Assembly (NCBI GenBank): GCA_902634485.1
Contig: CACPKA010000006.1
Span: 1 to 64,000 of the forward strand
Reading direction: 5' to 3'
DNA: 64,000 nt
DNA from: an uncultured Pelagibacteraceae bacterium
Lineage (GTDB): Bacteria > Pseudomonadota > Alphaproteobacteria > Pelagibacterales > Pelagibacteraceae
Part shown: positions 49,077-60,127 of the stretch, piece after piece
Numbering within the stretch: the stretch's first letter is position 1
How the letters are laid out: each line of letters begins with the position of its first letter
The notes under the pieces: model-generated
What the model saw: the letters and a program-made list of their open reading frames with translations, nothing else
The model's database searches: none
What the model was told of the DNA's origin: nothing
Position numbers and translations under genes: made by a program

Positions 49077-49200
49077 AGGTTCTTAATTATTTGATTCCTT
49101 TTAATTATTAAAATGCTATTTATGAAATTCAGGTATGCAATTTATTAATATTAAAATTATTTGTTTAAATTATTGCTAACAATGCATATAATTTAATTAT

Positions 49201-50310
49201 ATGAAAAAAACTATTGTTAGTAGTTGGAACGAATGGGATCCCTTAAAACATGTGATTGTTGGTAGAGCAGATAACTGTTGTATTCCTGCACCAGAACCTG
49301 CAGTAGATGTTAAAATTCCTCCAGACTCAGTCATGAAAGGTAAACATGGCAGAAGAACTCAAGATTCTATAGACAAAGCAAATGAACTTTTAGATAAATT
49401 TGTAAAAACATTAGAAGGCAGAGATGTAAGAGTCGATAGACCAACTCCATTAAAATTTGATGAAAAAATTGGTACACCAGACTGGAAAGCTGAACATATG
49501 TTTGGATGTATGCCATCGAGAGATGTAATTATTACTGTTGGAAAAGAGATGTTAGAAGCAACTATGAGCTTTAGATGTAGATGGTTTGAGTATTTAGCCT
49601 ATAGGCCTCTAATACAACAATATTTTATAGAAGATCCAGGTATGAAACATGAGTCTGCTCCTAAACCTAGATTGACAGATAAAGATTATCATAAAAATTA
49701 TTTGTCTGATGATGTAAGCATTGAACAAAGATTGAAGTGGGCTGAAAAAAAATATTTTGTAACAACTGAGGAAGAGCCTCTTTTCGATGCTGCAGATATT
49801 TTAAGATTTGGAAAAGACTTAATTGTTCAGCATGGTTTTACAACAAATTTAAAAGGTATTGACTGGTTAAAAAGACATTTTCCTGATCATCGCGTTCATA
49901 CTGTAAATTTTCCAGGAGATCCTTATCCTATTCATATAGATGCAACTTTTACACCAATTAGACCTGGTCTAATATTAAATAACCCTGTAAGAAAACTTCC
50001 AAAAGAACAAAGAAAACTTTTTGAGAATAACGGTTGGGAAATTATTGAAGCAGCACAACCAGCACACAACTCTCCTCCTCCTCTAACTTATTATTCAATA
50101 TGGTTATCAATGAATATTTTGGTTTTAGATCCAAAAACAGTATGTGTAGAGAAAAGTGAAGTATATCAAGCTGAACAACTTGATAAACTAGGCATGGAAG
50201 TTTTACCTATAGATTTTAGAGAAGCTTATGGCTTTGGTGGAAGTTTGCATTGTAGTACTACAGATGTTTACAGAGAAGGTGACTTACAAGATTATTTTCC
50301 TAAACAATAG
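49201..50310 (+). CDS. Glycine amidinotransferase-like amidinotransferase
   Basis: SSWNEWDPLKHVIVGRAD, MFGCMPSRDVIITVGKEMLEATMSFRCRWFEYLAYR, GGSLHCSTTDVYREG. Confidence 0.88.
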   Translation: MKKTIVSSWNEWDPLKHVIVGRADNCCIPAPEPAVDVKIPPDSVMKGKHGRRTQDSIDKANELLDKFVKTLEGRDVRVDRPTPLKFDEKIGTPDWKAEHMFGCMPSRDVIITVGKEMLEATMSFRCRWFEYLAYRPLIQQYFIEDPGMKHESAPKPRLTDKDYHKNYLSDDVSIEQRLKWAEKKYFVTTEEEPLFDAADILRFGKDLIVQHGFTTNLKGIDWLKRHFPDHRVHTVNFPGDPYPIHIDATFTPIRPGLILNNPVRKLPKEQRKLFENNGWEIIEAAQPAHNSPPPLTYYSIWLSMNILVLDPKTVCVEKSEVYQAEQLDKLGMEVLPIDFREAYGFGGSLHCSTTDVYREGDLQDYFPKQ

Positions 50311-50328
50311 TTTGTGATATAGAAGCGA

Positions 50329-51279
50329 ATGGCTTCAAAAAATAATAATCCTAGAGGAATAATTCTAATACTTTTAGCCATGTTGGTTTTTTCGGTACAA
50401 GACGGGATTATGAAACACATCTATAGTTTCGTTTCACTTTATGAAGTTTATATAATAAGAACTATAGTAAGCTTTATCCTTATTTTAATATTTTTAAGAT
50501 TAACAAAAAAACCAATAATATTTAAAAGTCAATACCCATTACTAACTTTATGTCGTGTAATACTATTCTTTTTTGGTTTCAGTTCTTTTTATGTTTCTTT
50601 AGCTGTCTTACCTCTTAGTACCGCTACTGCTTTATTTTTTGTTACTCCTTTTTTAATTACAATATTTGCATATTTTTTTTTAAAAGAACAAATAGGACCG
50701 AGAAGATGGGCTGCAATAATTGTGGGTTTTATTGGAGTGTATATAACTTTAAATCCTGACTTTAATGATTTTAACTATTTAAGTTTATTGCCTATTTTAT
50801 GTGCATTCTGTTATTCGTTATCAATGATAATAATTAAGAAAACCTCAGATAAAGACAATGTTTACACTCAAACATTTGCTTTTTATATTGGGGCAATAAT
50901 TATTAGTTCTATATTTTATTTTATTATTGGTGATGGACAATACAACACATCAAATCACCCAGCTTCTCAATTTATTTTTAGAGAGTGGTTTGTAGATTTA
51001 GAATCTAGTATTTTATTTATGGTAACAACTGGATTTACAGCAACAGCTGCTTTTCTTCTTTTATTCTCAGCTTATAGCATAGCTTCACCTGCGGTTGTTT
51101 CGCCTTTTGAATATTCAATATTATTATGGTCATCATTAATAGGCTGGATATACTTTAAAGAAATACCAAGTTTAACTACAGTAATAGGAATATTAATAAT
51201 TGTATCCAGTGGTATTTATATTTTCTTACGTGAAAAAGCCCAAGATCAATCAATAGCTAGCGAAAAACCTCTAAGATGA
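50329..51279 (+). CDS. EamA/DMT-superfamily transporter
   Basis: two EamA-like hydrophobic repeats. Confidence 0.88.
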   Translation: MASKNNNPRGIILILLAMLVFSVQDGIMKHIYSFVSLYEVYIIRTIVSFILILIFLRLTKKPIIFKSQYPLLTLCRVILFFFGFSSFYVSLAVLPLSTATALFFVTPFLITIFAYFFLKEQIGPRRWAAIIVGFIGVYITLNPDFNDFNYLSLLPILCAFCYSLSMIIIKKTSDKDNVYTQTFAFYIGAIIISSIFYFIIGDGQYNTSNHPASQFIFREWFVDLESSILFMVTTGFTATAAFLLLFSAYSIASPAVVSPFEYSILLWSSLIGWIYFKEIPSLTTVIGILIIVSSGIYIFLREKAQDQSIASEKPLR

Positions 51280-52248
51280 ATGACTAAAAATATAATCCCT
51301 ACCATTAATATTTCATCAATATTAAAAAATGATTTTAATTCATCTAAATCAATTAAAACTATAAAAAAAATTAAAAAAGCTTGTGTTAACATAGGATTTT
51401 TTCAGATTACAGGACACGGTATTAGTCAAAAAAATATTGAAAATATATGTAATGTGGGTAATAAATTTTTTAACTCCCCTGAAAAAAATAAAATAAAACT
51501 TGCATCAAAAAAATGGAACTCTAGAAATAAAAATATTTATAGAGGTTATTTTCCTAATAATGTTAATGGAAAAGAAGGTTTGGATATTGGAGATTTAAAA
51601 GTTTCAAAAAAATATGCAGACTCTATAAAAAATAAATATGTTGAATATTTAAATCTAAAAAAATCTATAGATCAAAAATCGATTAAAATATTATCAAATT
51701 ATTTTGATGAAATATTTAATTTAGGGGAAATATTATTTAAGAGTATAATAAAGCTTTATAATAAAGACATAAATAACTCTATAAAAGCTTTTTCTAGATT
51801 TAAAACTCTTAGCACACTAAGATTTAATTATTATTCAAATCAAAAAACTCCAGTGGAAATTTCTAAACAAGATGGTATTGCCCTTGGATGTGAAACACAC
51901 GTAGATAGTGGAATATTTACTATTCTTTATCAAGATAAAAAAGGAGGTTTACAAGTGCAAAATAGAAAAAATAAAAAATGGTATGATGTCCCTTTCAATA
52001 AAAAAGCATTCGTAGTGAATACAGGAAGAGCACTAGAATTTTTAAGTAAAGGTAAATTTAAAGCCACAAATCACAGAGTGCTTTGGAATAAAACAGAAAG
52101 AATGTCTATACCTTTCTTTTTTGAACCTTCTTTTGATTTTAAAATGAATAATTCTTTTTTAAATAATTCTAAGATAAATAATAACGGAATAACTTACGAA
52201 AAATTTATTAATCAATCTCTAAAAAAGTTCGTAGAATATAGGCGTTAG
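51280..52248 (+). CDS. Isopenicillin N synthase-like Fe(II)/2OG oxygenase
   Basis: FFQITGHGIS, HVDSGIFTILYQDKKGGLQVQ, NHRVLWNKTERMSIPFFFEP. Confidence 0.88.
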   Translation: MTKNIIPTINISSILKNDFNSSKSIKTIKKIKKACVNIGFFQITGHGISQKNIENICNVGNKFFNSPEKNKIKLASKKWNSRNKNIYRGYFPNNVNGKEGLDIGDLKVSKKYADSIKNKYVEYLNLKKSIDQKSIKILSNYFDEIFNLGEILFKSIIKLYNKDINNSIKAFSRFKTLSTLRFNYYSNQKTPVEISKQDGIALGCETHVDSGIFTILYQDKKGGLQVQNRKNKKWYDVPFNKKAFVVNTGRALEFLSKGKFKATNHRVLWNKTERMSIPFFFEPSFDFKMNNSFLNNSKINNNGITYEKFINQSLKKFVEYRR

Positions 52249-52258
52249 ATTAAAATAT

Positions 52259-53188
52259 ATGAAAATAAAAAAAAAAAATATCTGTATAATATCAGCTTTT
52301 TATAATGAAGAAGAAAATTTAGAAAAGTTTATAAATAATTTTGACATTACAAGATCAAAATTACTAAAAATGGGATATTATATTAATTTAATTTTAGTTA
52401 ACGACGGAAGTACGGACAAATCTGTAAAAATAGTTAAAAAAAAAATTTCCTCAAAAAAATATGTAAAACTAATAAGTCTAAACAAAAATTATGGTCAACA
52501 AATAGCAATACACGTTGCTCTTAAAGAGATAAAAGCAGATTTTTATGGAGCGCTAGACTCAGACTGCCAACAAGATTCAAGTTTATTTATTAAAATGATT
52601 AATCTTCTTAAATCAAACAAACTTGAACTTTTACAAATGAAAAAAAAATATGGGAACTATGAAGGGGTATTAAAAAAATTTATGTCCAAATTTTTTTATT
52701 ACATTTTTTCTTATCTTGCCGATATTGACATAAAGTCTGGCTCTTCAGATTTTTATCTTTTTACAAATAAAGTGAGAAATAAAATAATTTCATCAAATAT
52801 TTCTAAATTTTTCCTTAGGGGTTTCATTCATTGGAATAAATTTAGAAAAGCATATCTTGAATATACTCCTAAAAAAAGATCTAAGGGAAAATCTAAATAT
52901 AATTTTTATAGACAATTAAATTTTGCTTTAACTGCAATGTATCTTTATGGAACAAAATTGTTTTTAAAAATATTTATTTTTTCAATTTTTTTAACAATTT
53001 TGTTTATTGCATATTTAATTTTTAAAGATTATTTCTTGAATCCAGAAATAACAGGATTAATAAAAATAAAATTTTTAACCACATTTTTTGGAATAATTAA
53101 TTTATTATTATCTTGTACGATAACTTTATTCATAATAAAATTTAAGCAAAATAGTTCAATCAAACCCAGATATAAATTTGAGAAATAA
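52259..53188 (+). CDS. Family 2 glycosyltransferase (polyprenyl-P-sugar synthase-like)
   Basis: NVDGSTD-like LVNDGSTDKS, LDSDCQQD, two C-terminal TM segments. Confidence 0.88.
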   Translation: MKIKKKNICIISAFYNEEENLEKFINNFDITRSKLLKMGYYINLILVNDGSTDKSVKIVKKKISSKKYVKLISLNKNYGQQIAIHVALKEIKADFYGALDSDCQQDSSLFIKMINLLKSNKLELLQMKKKYGNYEGVLKKFMSKFFYYIFSYLADIDIKSGSSDFYLFTNKVRNKIISSNISKFFLRGFIHWNKFRKAYLEYTPKKRSKGKSKYNFYRQLNFALTAMYLYGTKLFLKIFIFSIFLTILFIAYLIFKDYFLNPEITGLIKIKFLTTFFGIINLLLSCTITLFIIKFKQNSSIKPRYKFEK

Positions 53189-54647
53189 ATTTCAATTTTC
53201 GAATAAAATTAACCATAGAACAATTATATTATCTATTTTTTTTATATTTATAATGCTTAACTGCTTATATTTATATTCATTCGATGATTACTTTGATGAT
53301 TGGAACTTCTTTTACACCGTAGACTCTAATGTAAGCAATCAAGAAACATGGCAAAGACATTATCATGGAGATAAAGGAGATTACATCATGAGAGAAGCTT
53401 TTCCTTGGGTTTTTGCTTATTTTACAAAATACTTATTAAAATTCATTGGATACAGTGTAGAGAATACTCACTACTTTTTATTATCATTTTCTATTATTTC
53501 AATTTTTGTTTTTTACAAATTATCTAATTTTTTGTCTAAAGATTTTAATTTTAAAATTATAGTATTAATTTTATTTGCCTTAAATCTTTTTTTAATAAGA
53601 GAATTAAATTCATTTAGGCCACACTCGCCCACTTTATTATTTAGTTTAGTAAGCAGTTATTATTTTATCAAAATCTTTATTAAAAATTTAGCTTCAAAAA
53701 AAAATTATTTTCTTTATTTTTTCTCAACTTTTTTAATGATAGTATTATGGCCTCAAAGCCTAGCCTTTTTTGCGGGGCAAATAGTATTTGCATTTATTTT
53801 TTTTTCAAATTTTAAAAGATTTTTAATATTACCAGCTATATTCATTTCATACGTGTTAATTAATATCGACTATATATTTTATCTTACTGTAGATTTTGAA
53901 TGGGGATACACTCCCTTTGAGAAAAAATTCTTTTTTAATTACTTTTTTAGATCTTTTTTTGGATCAATTTTATTTGGTGGGTTTATGTTATTACTGTTCA
54001 CTTATTTTTTAATTAAAAAAATTTTTTCTTTCAATTTTAAACTAAACTTTAATTTATTTAAAAAAAATGAATTAACTCCACTAAATTATTTTTTAACAAT
54101 TATTCTAACAGTCTATTCATTATGTATTATCTATTCTTTGTTTAAAACTTCTGTGATGGCACCAAAATATTTTATACCACTGCTTCCAATAATTATTCTT
54201 TGGATTGGTTACAATATTTATTTAACCAAAAATAACTTTCTATATTTTGGCACAATATTTTTAGCAATAATCAATTGTATATATTTTTGGAATGATGTTC
54301 AAATAGATCGACCACCTAATAAAGAAGTTCTTAAAATTATTTCAGATAGTAAATTTAGAGAAGTTTATATAGCCAAATCAGGAGCGGGCGATACCGCCTT
54401 TAGTCATTATTTGAATCACTACAGTATTGCTATAAATAAAAATATAAGTTTTGAAAAGTATGATGAAAATCAATTTTTTCCTAACCAATTTTGGTTTTTG
54501 TGTCTGAATAACCCAAGATTTGCTTACGGAAAAAATGACCTGCCTGATGAAGAGAAATGTTATGTTTTTCACGAAAATGAAAATTTTAAATTAATTAAAA
54601 AAATTAGACTGCCAGATTATTTGCTATATTTAGTTAAAAAAAATTAA
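53178..54647 (+). CDS. Multi-pass membrane protein, possible PMT/ArnT-like glycosyltransferase
   Basis: SFDDYFDDWNFFYT acidic first loop, multiple TMs; follows GT2. Confidence 0.6.
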   Translation: MRNKFQFSNKINHRTIILSIFFIFIMLNCLYLYSFDDYFDDWNFFYTVDSNVSNQETWQRHYHGDKGDYIMREAFPWVFAYFTKYLLKFIGYSVENTHYFLLSFSIISIFVFYKLSNFLSKDFNFKIIVLILFALNLFLIRELNSFRPHSPTLLFSLVSSYYFIKIFIKNLASKKNYFLYFFSTFLMIVLWPQSLAFFAGQIVFAFIFFSNFKRFLILPAIFISYVLINIDYIFYLTVDFEWGYTPFEKKFFFNYFFRSFFGSILFGGFMLLLFTYFLIKKIFSFNFKLNFNLFKKNELTPLNYFLTIILTVYSLCIIYSLFKTSVMAPKYFIPLLPIIILWIGYNIYLTKNNFLYFGTIFLAIINCIYFWNDVQIDRPPNKEVLKIISDSKFREVYIAKSGAGDTAFSHYLNHYSIAINKNISFEKYDENQFFPNQFWFLCLNNPRFAYGKNDLPDEEKCYVFHENENFKLIKKIRLPDYLLYLVKKN

Positions 54648-54651
54648 TGCT

Positions 54652-55623
54652 TTAAATTTTTTTTTCCCACTTAATTGAACTTTTTAAAATATACTCAATT
54701 CTATTATATTTGGGTTTCCATTTTAAAAATTTTTTCATTTTATTAATACTTGCATAACTAACAGAAATCTCTCCTTTTCTTTTTTTCATAAATTTTATTT
54801 TGGTTGATTTATTAATTTTTTCTCTAAATATTTTTGCTATAGTATGAACAGAATATCCTATTCCATACCCACAATTAATTAACAAAGATTTTCTGTTTTT
54901 AATTAAATAATCTAAACATTTTATATGTAATAACGCTAAATCTGAGACATGAATAAAATCTCTTACACAAGTTCCATCCTTGGTAATATGATTATTGCCA
55001 TAAATATTAATGATTGGTTTTTTTTTTAATGATTCTTTTGCAAGTATTTTAAAAAAACTTTTATTTTTTTTACTTATTATTCCTAATTTACCAGATGGAC
55101 TCGCTCCACATGCATTAAAAAGTCTTAAAATAGAATATTTATATTTATAAATTTTTGAATATTTTTTAATAATTTTTTCACATTTTAACTTTGTATAAGC
55201 ATAATAATTATTTGGTTTTAAAGACATTGTTTCTATTGCTGCTCTAGATATATTTCCATAAACACCAGCTGAAGATGAAAAAATAAAATTTATAACCTCA
55301 GAATTTTTACATGCTTTAATTAAATTTAACGTACCTGTGACATTATTTTTAAAGTATTTCTTTTTTTTTTTTTCTGATTCTACCGAGTCTATCAATCCAG
55401 CTAGATGAATTATTGTATTTATTTTTTTTTTATTAATAATTTTTTTTACTAATTTTATATTATTTATATCCCCTTTAACAAATTCAACTTTTGAATTAAT
55501 TAACTTTTTAAACCCTGTTTTTAAATTATCTATAATAACAATATTTGAATTCGTTTTTTCTAATTTTTCAACTACATGGCTTCCTATGTATCCCGCTCCT
55601 CCAGTTACTAAAATATTATTCAT
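54652..55623 (-). CDS. galE: UDP-glucose 4-epimerase-like NAD-dependent epimerase
   Basis: NILVTGGAGYIGSHVVEKL, YYAYTKLKCE, GTCVRDFIHVSDLA. Confidence 0.88.
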   Translation of the reverse strand: MNNILVTGGAGYIGSHVVEKLEKTNSNIVIIDNLKTGFKKLINSKVEFVKGDINNIKLVKKIINKKKINTIIHLAGLIDSVESEKKKKKYFKNNVTGTLNLIKACKNSEVINFIFSSSAGVYGNISRAAIETMSLKPNNYYAYTKLKCEKIIKKYSKIYKYKYSILRLFNACGASPSGKLGIISKKNKSFFKILAKESLKKKPIINIYGNNHITKDGTCVRDFIHVSDLALLHIKCLDYLIKNRKSLLINCGYGIGYSVHTIAKIFREKINKSTKIKFMKKRKGEISVSYASINKMKKFLKWKPKYNRIEYILKSSIKWEKKI

Positions 55624-55874
55624 ATGAAAATGTTAAATTTTTTTAATAAAATATTTATTATATTATAATCAATTTATACATAAAACTTGGAATATTATTT
55701 ATGAGGTTTTTGGATTTTGTTTTTTAATTAGTATTTATATATGAAAGTAGCAACTTAGTTGCAAGATTCGTGTTTTTTGGTATATTTTAATATAAAGCGA
55801 TACATAACTCGTCGTCATTTCCAATACGAAAGTGGGATCGGTCGTCTTTAAATTTTTTATTTAGAGGAGGCTTA

Positions 55875-57044
55875 ATGAAATTTGGATATTTTTGTAATAC
55901 AACAAACTGGACACATAAATCGTACCATAAACTTTTAGATGAAACTCGAGAAATCACGGAATTTTGTGATCAAAATAAGTGGAACTCTATATGGTATACC
56001 GAACATCATTTTAATCATGAAGGAATGGAATCTCTCACAAACCCTTTAATGATGGGTGTGGACGCTGCAGCAAGAACAAAAAATATCAGAATAGGTCAAG
56101 CTTGTAACGTAATTACATTTCATAATCCAATTAGAATGGCTGAAGATATTGCTTTATTAGATCAACTATCAAAAGGTAGAGTTGAGGTAGGAATAGGCAG
56201 AGGAATTTATGGAAGAGAAGCTATAAATCTAAATAAAGAAGCAGATATGAAAGACCAAGCTAAAAATTTTAGATTATTTGAAGAAACTCTAACAATTTTA
56301 AAAAAAGCCTGGATGAAAGATTTTTTTAATCATAAGGGAGAATTTTATACTTATCCAGCTCCTAACTATGTTTGGCAACATGACATGAGTCCACCAAACA
56401 AAGATTTGGTAAATTTGGAAACAAATATAATGGAAAACATAAGTGTTCTTCCAAAACCTTACCAAAAACCTTGTCCTCCTATACATCAAGTTGTAGATGG
56501 GATTAGATCAATTGAATGGGCAGCTCAACAAGGATTGAATATTATAATGTGGATACCTACTGTTAAGGCTTTAAAAATAAAATTTGAAGCTTTTAAAAAT
56601 GCAAAATCTGAAGCTGAAAAAAGAAATGTACCGATGGGAGAAGGTATATCGTTAGTAAGAGATATGTTTGTTGCAGATACAATGGAAGAAGCAAAAGAAA
56701 AAGCTGGAGAGCATATGGTTAATTATATGAGATGGGTTTGCCACTGGAGAGGACTTGGAAATCATATGGATCCAGGTGAAGAATTGCCGCTAACTAAAGG
56801 CAAATTAGATTTATTAAGTTATGACTTTCTTCATAAACGGAACATGTTATTTGGAACTCCAGAATATGTAATAGATAAAATTCATGAACTTAAATCAGAA
56901 TTAAATTTACAAAACTTACAAGTCTGGTCTAATTTTCCTGGTGTTAAACATGAAGATTGTATGAAAAGTATAAAAATGTTTACAGAAAAAGTAATGCCTC
57001 ATTTTAAAAATGATCTCAATACTGAAGTAAAAAAAGTTTCGTGA
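55875..57044 (+). CDS. LLM class flavin-dependent (luciferase-like) monooxygenase
   Basis: WYTEHHFNHEGME, RVEVGIGRGIYGREA. Confidence 0.88.
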   Translation: MKFGYFCNTTNWTHKSYHKLLDETREITEFCDQNKWNSIWYTEHHFNHEGMESLTNPLMMGVDAAARTKNIRIGQACNVITFHNPIRMAEDIALLDQLSKGRVEVGIGRGIYGREAINLNKEADMKDQAKNFRLFEETLTILKKAWMKDFFNHKGEFYTYPAPNYVWQHDMSPPNKDLVNLETNIMENISVLPKPYQKPCPPIHQVVDGIRSIEWAAQQGLNIIMWIPTVKALKIKFEAFKNAKSEAEKRNVPMGEGISLVRDMFVADTMEEAKEKAGEHMVNYMRWVCHWRGLGNHMDPGEELPLTKGKLDLLSYDFLHKRNMLFGTPEYVIDKIHELKSELNLQNLQVWSNFPGVKHEDCMKSIKMFTEKVMPHFKNDLNTEVKKVS

Positions 57045-58738
57045 AGAAATCAAAAAGTTTAACTGGTGGCCAAGCTGCAATCAAATCATTAAAAAAAGAA
57101 AAAGTTAAACATATTTTTGGTTTAATTGGGTCTGCTACAATGGAAATGTTTGATGCTTTATATAATGAAAAAAAAATAAAATTTATAGGTGTTCGAGATG
57201 AAAGAACTGGGACACACATGGCAGACGGATATGCAAGAGCATCTAATCAACCAGGAGTAATACTTGCAGGACAAAATGGCCCAGGTGCAACAAATTTAGT
57301 TACTGGTCTTGCGCAGGCTAAAGCTGCATTTTCTCCTGTGGTTTCTATTGCAGGATCTTATTCTACAAAAGATAAAATGGAGGATGCTTTCCAAGGTCTT
57401 GATCAGCAATCTTTATTTAAACCGGTAACAAAAAAAACTTGGACGGTAAAACATACTAAAAAAATTCCAGAAACTTTCAGAGATGCTTTTAAAATAGCAA
57501 TGTCACCTAGAAGAGGACCAGTTTGTATTAATTTACCAAGAAATATTTTAGCAAATAAAGAAAATTTTAAAATTAATGAAAAAAATAGATCTTTTAATAA
57601 TCATAATTCAATAAAAGCAAAATTTAATTATATAAAAAAAGCTGTGAAAATTATTAGCAATTCTAACAAATTAGTTATTATAGTAGGTGGTGGAATTAAA
57701 TATAATTCTAAATATAAAAATGTAATAAAATTAGCAGAACTATTAAATGTACCAATTGTAACGGCAGCTGGTCATGGAGATGCATTACCATTTAGTCATA
57801 AATTAAATGCAGGACAAATGGGACCAAGAGGAAATCCTGTTGCATCTAAATTGGTTAAAGAGGCAAGCGTAATAATTGCTCTTGGAACTAGACTTGGGTT
57901 TAACTCAACTTTTTATTCGTATGAAAATATAAATAAAAAAGCAAAGATCATACAAGTTGAATTAGAAAAAAGTATGATAGGAAGGTATTTTCCTGTAGCG
58001 GTTGGAATTTATGGAGATGCTGCAACTGTAACAGATCAATTATGCAAAGAAATTAAAAAACAAAATATTATTTTAGAAATAAAAAAATGGACTAATAGTT
58101 ATTTAAATGAAAGAAATAAATTTTTAATTAATAGAGACAATTTTAAACAGAAAAATTTTCCAATTCAGCCTAAAGGTTTGTTTAAACAATTAAGACAAGT
58201 TTTACCTAAAAATTCTGCAATTACTTTAGACGCTGGAACTCTTTGCTTGCAAGCTACAGATGCGCTTGAATATTATGATCCACCTTCATTGTTTACACCT
58301 TTGGATTTTGGTTTAGTTGGTTTTTCCTTTGCGTGTGGTTTAGGTGTAAAAGTTGCAAACCCTAATAAAAAAGTAATTAGTCTTATGGGGGATGGAGGAT
58401 TTGGAATGACAATTTCAGAATTAAGCACGGCAGTAGAATATAGAATTAATACAATAACTATAGTCATGAATAATAAAAGCTGGGGTGCTGAAAAAGCTTA
58501 CCAAAAAGATTTTTATGGAAAAAGATACTTAGGAGCTGATATTAGTAGTCCACCATTTGACAAAGTTGCTGAACTTTATGGCGCCAAAGGTTTTAAAGTC
58601 AAAAAAGTTTCAGAGATAAATCAAGCAGTTAGTGAAGCATTAAAAATTAACAAGCCTGTAGTCATTGATGTTGATGTAGATCCAAAAGCACTATACAGTT
58701 TTAGAAGAGATAGTTTTAAACATAGATCAAAAAAATGA
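57041..58738 (+). CDS. Thiamine diphosphate-dependent enzyme (acetolactate synthase family)
   Basis: VRDERTGTHMADGYARAS, GPGATNLVTGLAQA, GDGGFGMTISELSTAVEYRINT ... NNKSWG. Confidence 0.92.
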   Translation: MKKSKSLTGGQAAIKSLKKEKVKHIFGLIGSATMEMFDALYNEKKIKFIGVRDERTGTHMADGYARASNQPGVILAGQNGPGATNLVTGLAQAKAAFSPVVSIAGSYSTKDKMEDAFQGLDQQSLFKPVTKKTWTVKHTKKIPETFRDAFKIAMSPRRGPVCINLPRNILANKENFKINEKNRSFNNHNSIKAKFNYIKKAVKIISNSNKLVIIVGGGIKYNSKYKNVIKLAELLNVPIVTAAGHGDALPFSHKLNAGQMGPRGNPVASKLVKEASVIIALGTRLGFNSTFYSYENINKKAKIIQVELEKSMIGRYFPVAVGIYGDAATVTDQLCKEIKKQNIILEIKKWTNSYLNERNKFLINRDNFKQKNFPIQPKGLFKQLRQVLPKNSAITLDAGTLCLQATDALEYYDPPSLFTPLDFGLVGFSFACGLGVKVANPNKKVISLMGDGGFGMTISELSTAVEYRINTITIVMNNKSWGAEKAYQKDFYGKRYLGADISSPPFDKVAELYGAKGFKVKKVSEINQAVSEALKINKPVVIDVDVDPKALYSFRRDSFKHRSKK

Positions 58739-59325
58739 AATTAGAATTAAGAAAGTTTACGAAATTTGTTGATAAGACATTTATCGAGGGTGGAAAAAAT
58801 GCAAAAGAACCTGTCCTGTTAGTTTCTGTTGCAGCAGTTTTTAAAAATCCTTGGGATGAACAGGGATTTGTAGAAGATTTAAAACCTACAATTTTAGATT
58901 TAGCACCGAAACTTGGAGATATTTTAGTTCCAGAGTTAATAAAAGAAATAGGATCTCCTGAAAAAATATTAGCTTATGGCAAAGCTGGAATTGTTGGATT
59001 AAAAGGAGAGATAGAGCATGCATCCGCATTTATTCATACTTTAAGATTTGGAAATAAGTTTAGAGATGCAGTAGGAGGAACATCGTATTTAAGTTTTACT
59101 AATACGAGAGGACCTGCTGGATCAAAAATTTCTATTCCAATGATGCACAAAAATGATTCAGGATTAAGACCTTATTATCTTACACATGAATTTACCATTC
59201 ATGATGCACCATTTGATAACGAAATAGTAATTGCTATCGGAGGAGCTTCTAGTGGAAGAGCTCATGCTAGAACTGGTGATAGATATCAAGATATGAAAGA
59301 AATGGGAATTAAAAATCCTAAGTAA
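58735..59325 (+). CDS. Amino acid synthesis (DUF1185) family protein
   Basis: AYGKAGIVGLKGEIEHASAFIH, RPYYLTHEFTIHDAP. Confidence 0.8.
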   Translation: MKLELRKFTKFVDKTFIEGGKNAKEPVLLVSVAAVFKNPWDEQGFVEDLKPTILDLAPKLGDILVPELIKEIGSPEKILAYGKAGIVGLKGEIEHASAFIHTLRFGNKFRDAVGGTSYLSFTNTRGPAGSKISIPMMHKNDSGLRPYYLTHEFTIHDAPFDNEIVIAIGGASSGRAHARTGDRYQDMKEMGIKNPK

Positions 59326-59329
59326 GTCT

Positions 59330-60127
59330 ATGCCATTCACATCTGAAAAATATAAAACTAGTTATTTTTTAAAAAAAAAAAATGAAGAATTCTTAAATGT
59401 ATTTATTCATGGTGTAGGTTTAAACAAAGATATGTGGAGTCCTCAAATAAATTATTTTAATAATTATAACATTTTAACCTATGATTTAATTGGACATGGA
59501 GAAACGCCACTAAATAAAACACAATTAAATTTTGAAGATTTCACAAAACAATTATTAAATTTAATTAATGAATTAGAAATAAAAAAAATTAATTTGATAG
59601 GTTTTTCTTTGGGCTCCCTAATAGCTAGACACTTTGCTGCAAATTATAATGATAGACTGAATTCTTTAGTGCTTCATGGCTCAATATATAAAAGATCAGA
59701 AGAACAAAAAAGAGTTGTCAGAAATAGGTTTGAACTTATCAAAACCAATAGACCCGTTTCAAAAGATCGTGCTTTGAGAAGATGGTTTTCTGATATTTTC
59801 ATTAAAGAAAATAAGAATATTTATGACCAAATATATAGCATCTTAGATCAAAATAATTTTGATAATCTTCTAAAGGCCTACAAATTATTTGTTAATTATG
59901 AAGACGATGATGAATTATTAAACAAAATAAGTACTAATACACTTGTAAGTACTGGACAATTTGACGTAGGATCTACAACTGATATGGCAAAAAATTTATC
60001 TAAAATGATAAAAAATTCAGAGTATACTGAAATAAAGAATGGTAAACACCTTTGTAATATAGAATGTGCAAGTGAATTTAACGTAATTTTAGAAACATTT
60101 ATTAATAAAATTTATGACAAAGCTTAA
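59330..60127 (+). CDS. Alpha/beta hydrolase
   Basis: FIHGVGLNKDMW, IGFSLGSLIARHFA. Confidence 0.9.
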   Translation: MPFTSEKYKTSYFLKKKNEEFLNVFIHGVGLNKDMWSPQINYFNNYNILTYDLIGHGETPLNKTQLNFEDFTKQLLNLINELEIKKINLIGFSLGSLIARHFAANYNDRLNSLVLHGSIYKRSEEQKRVVRNRFELIKTNRPVSKDRALRRWFSDIFIKENKNIYDQIYSILDQNNFDNLLKAYKLFVNYEDDDELLNKISTNTLVSTGQFDVGSTTDMAKNLSKMIKNSEYTEIKNGKHLCNIECASEFNVILETFINKIYDKA

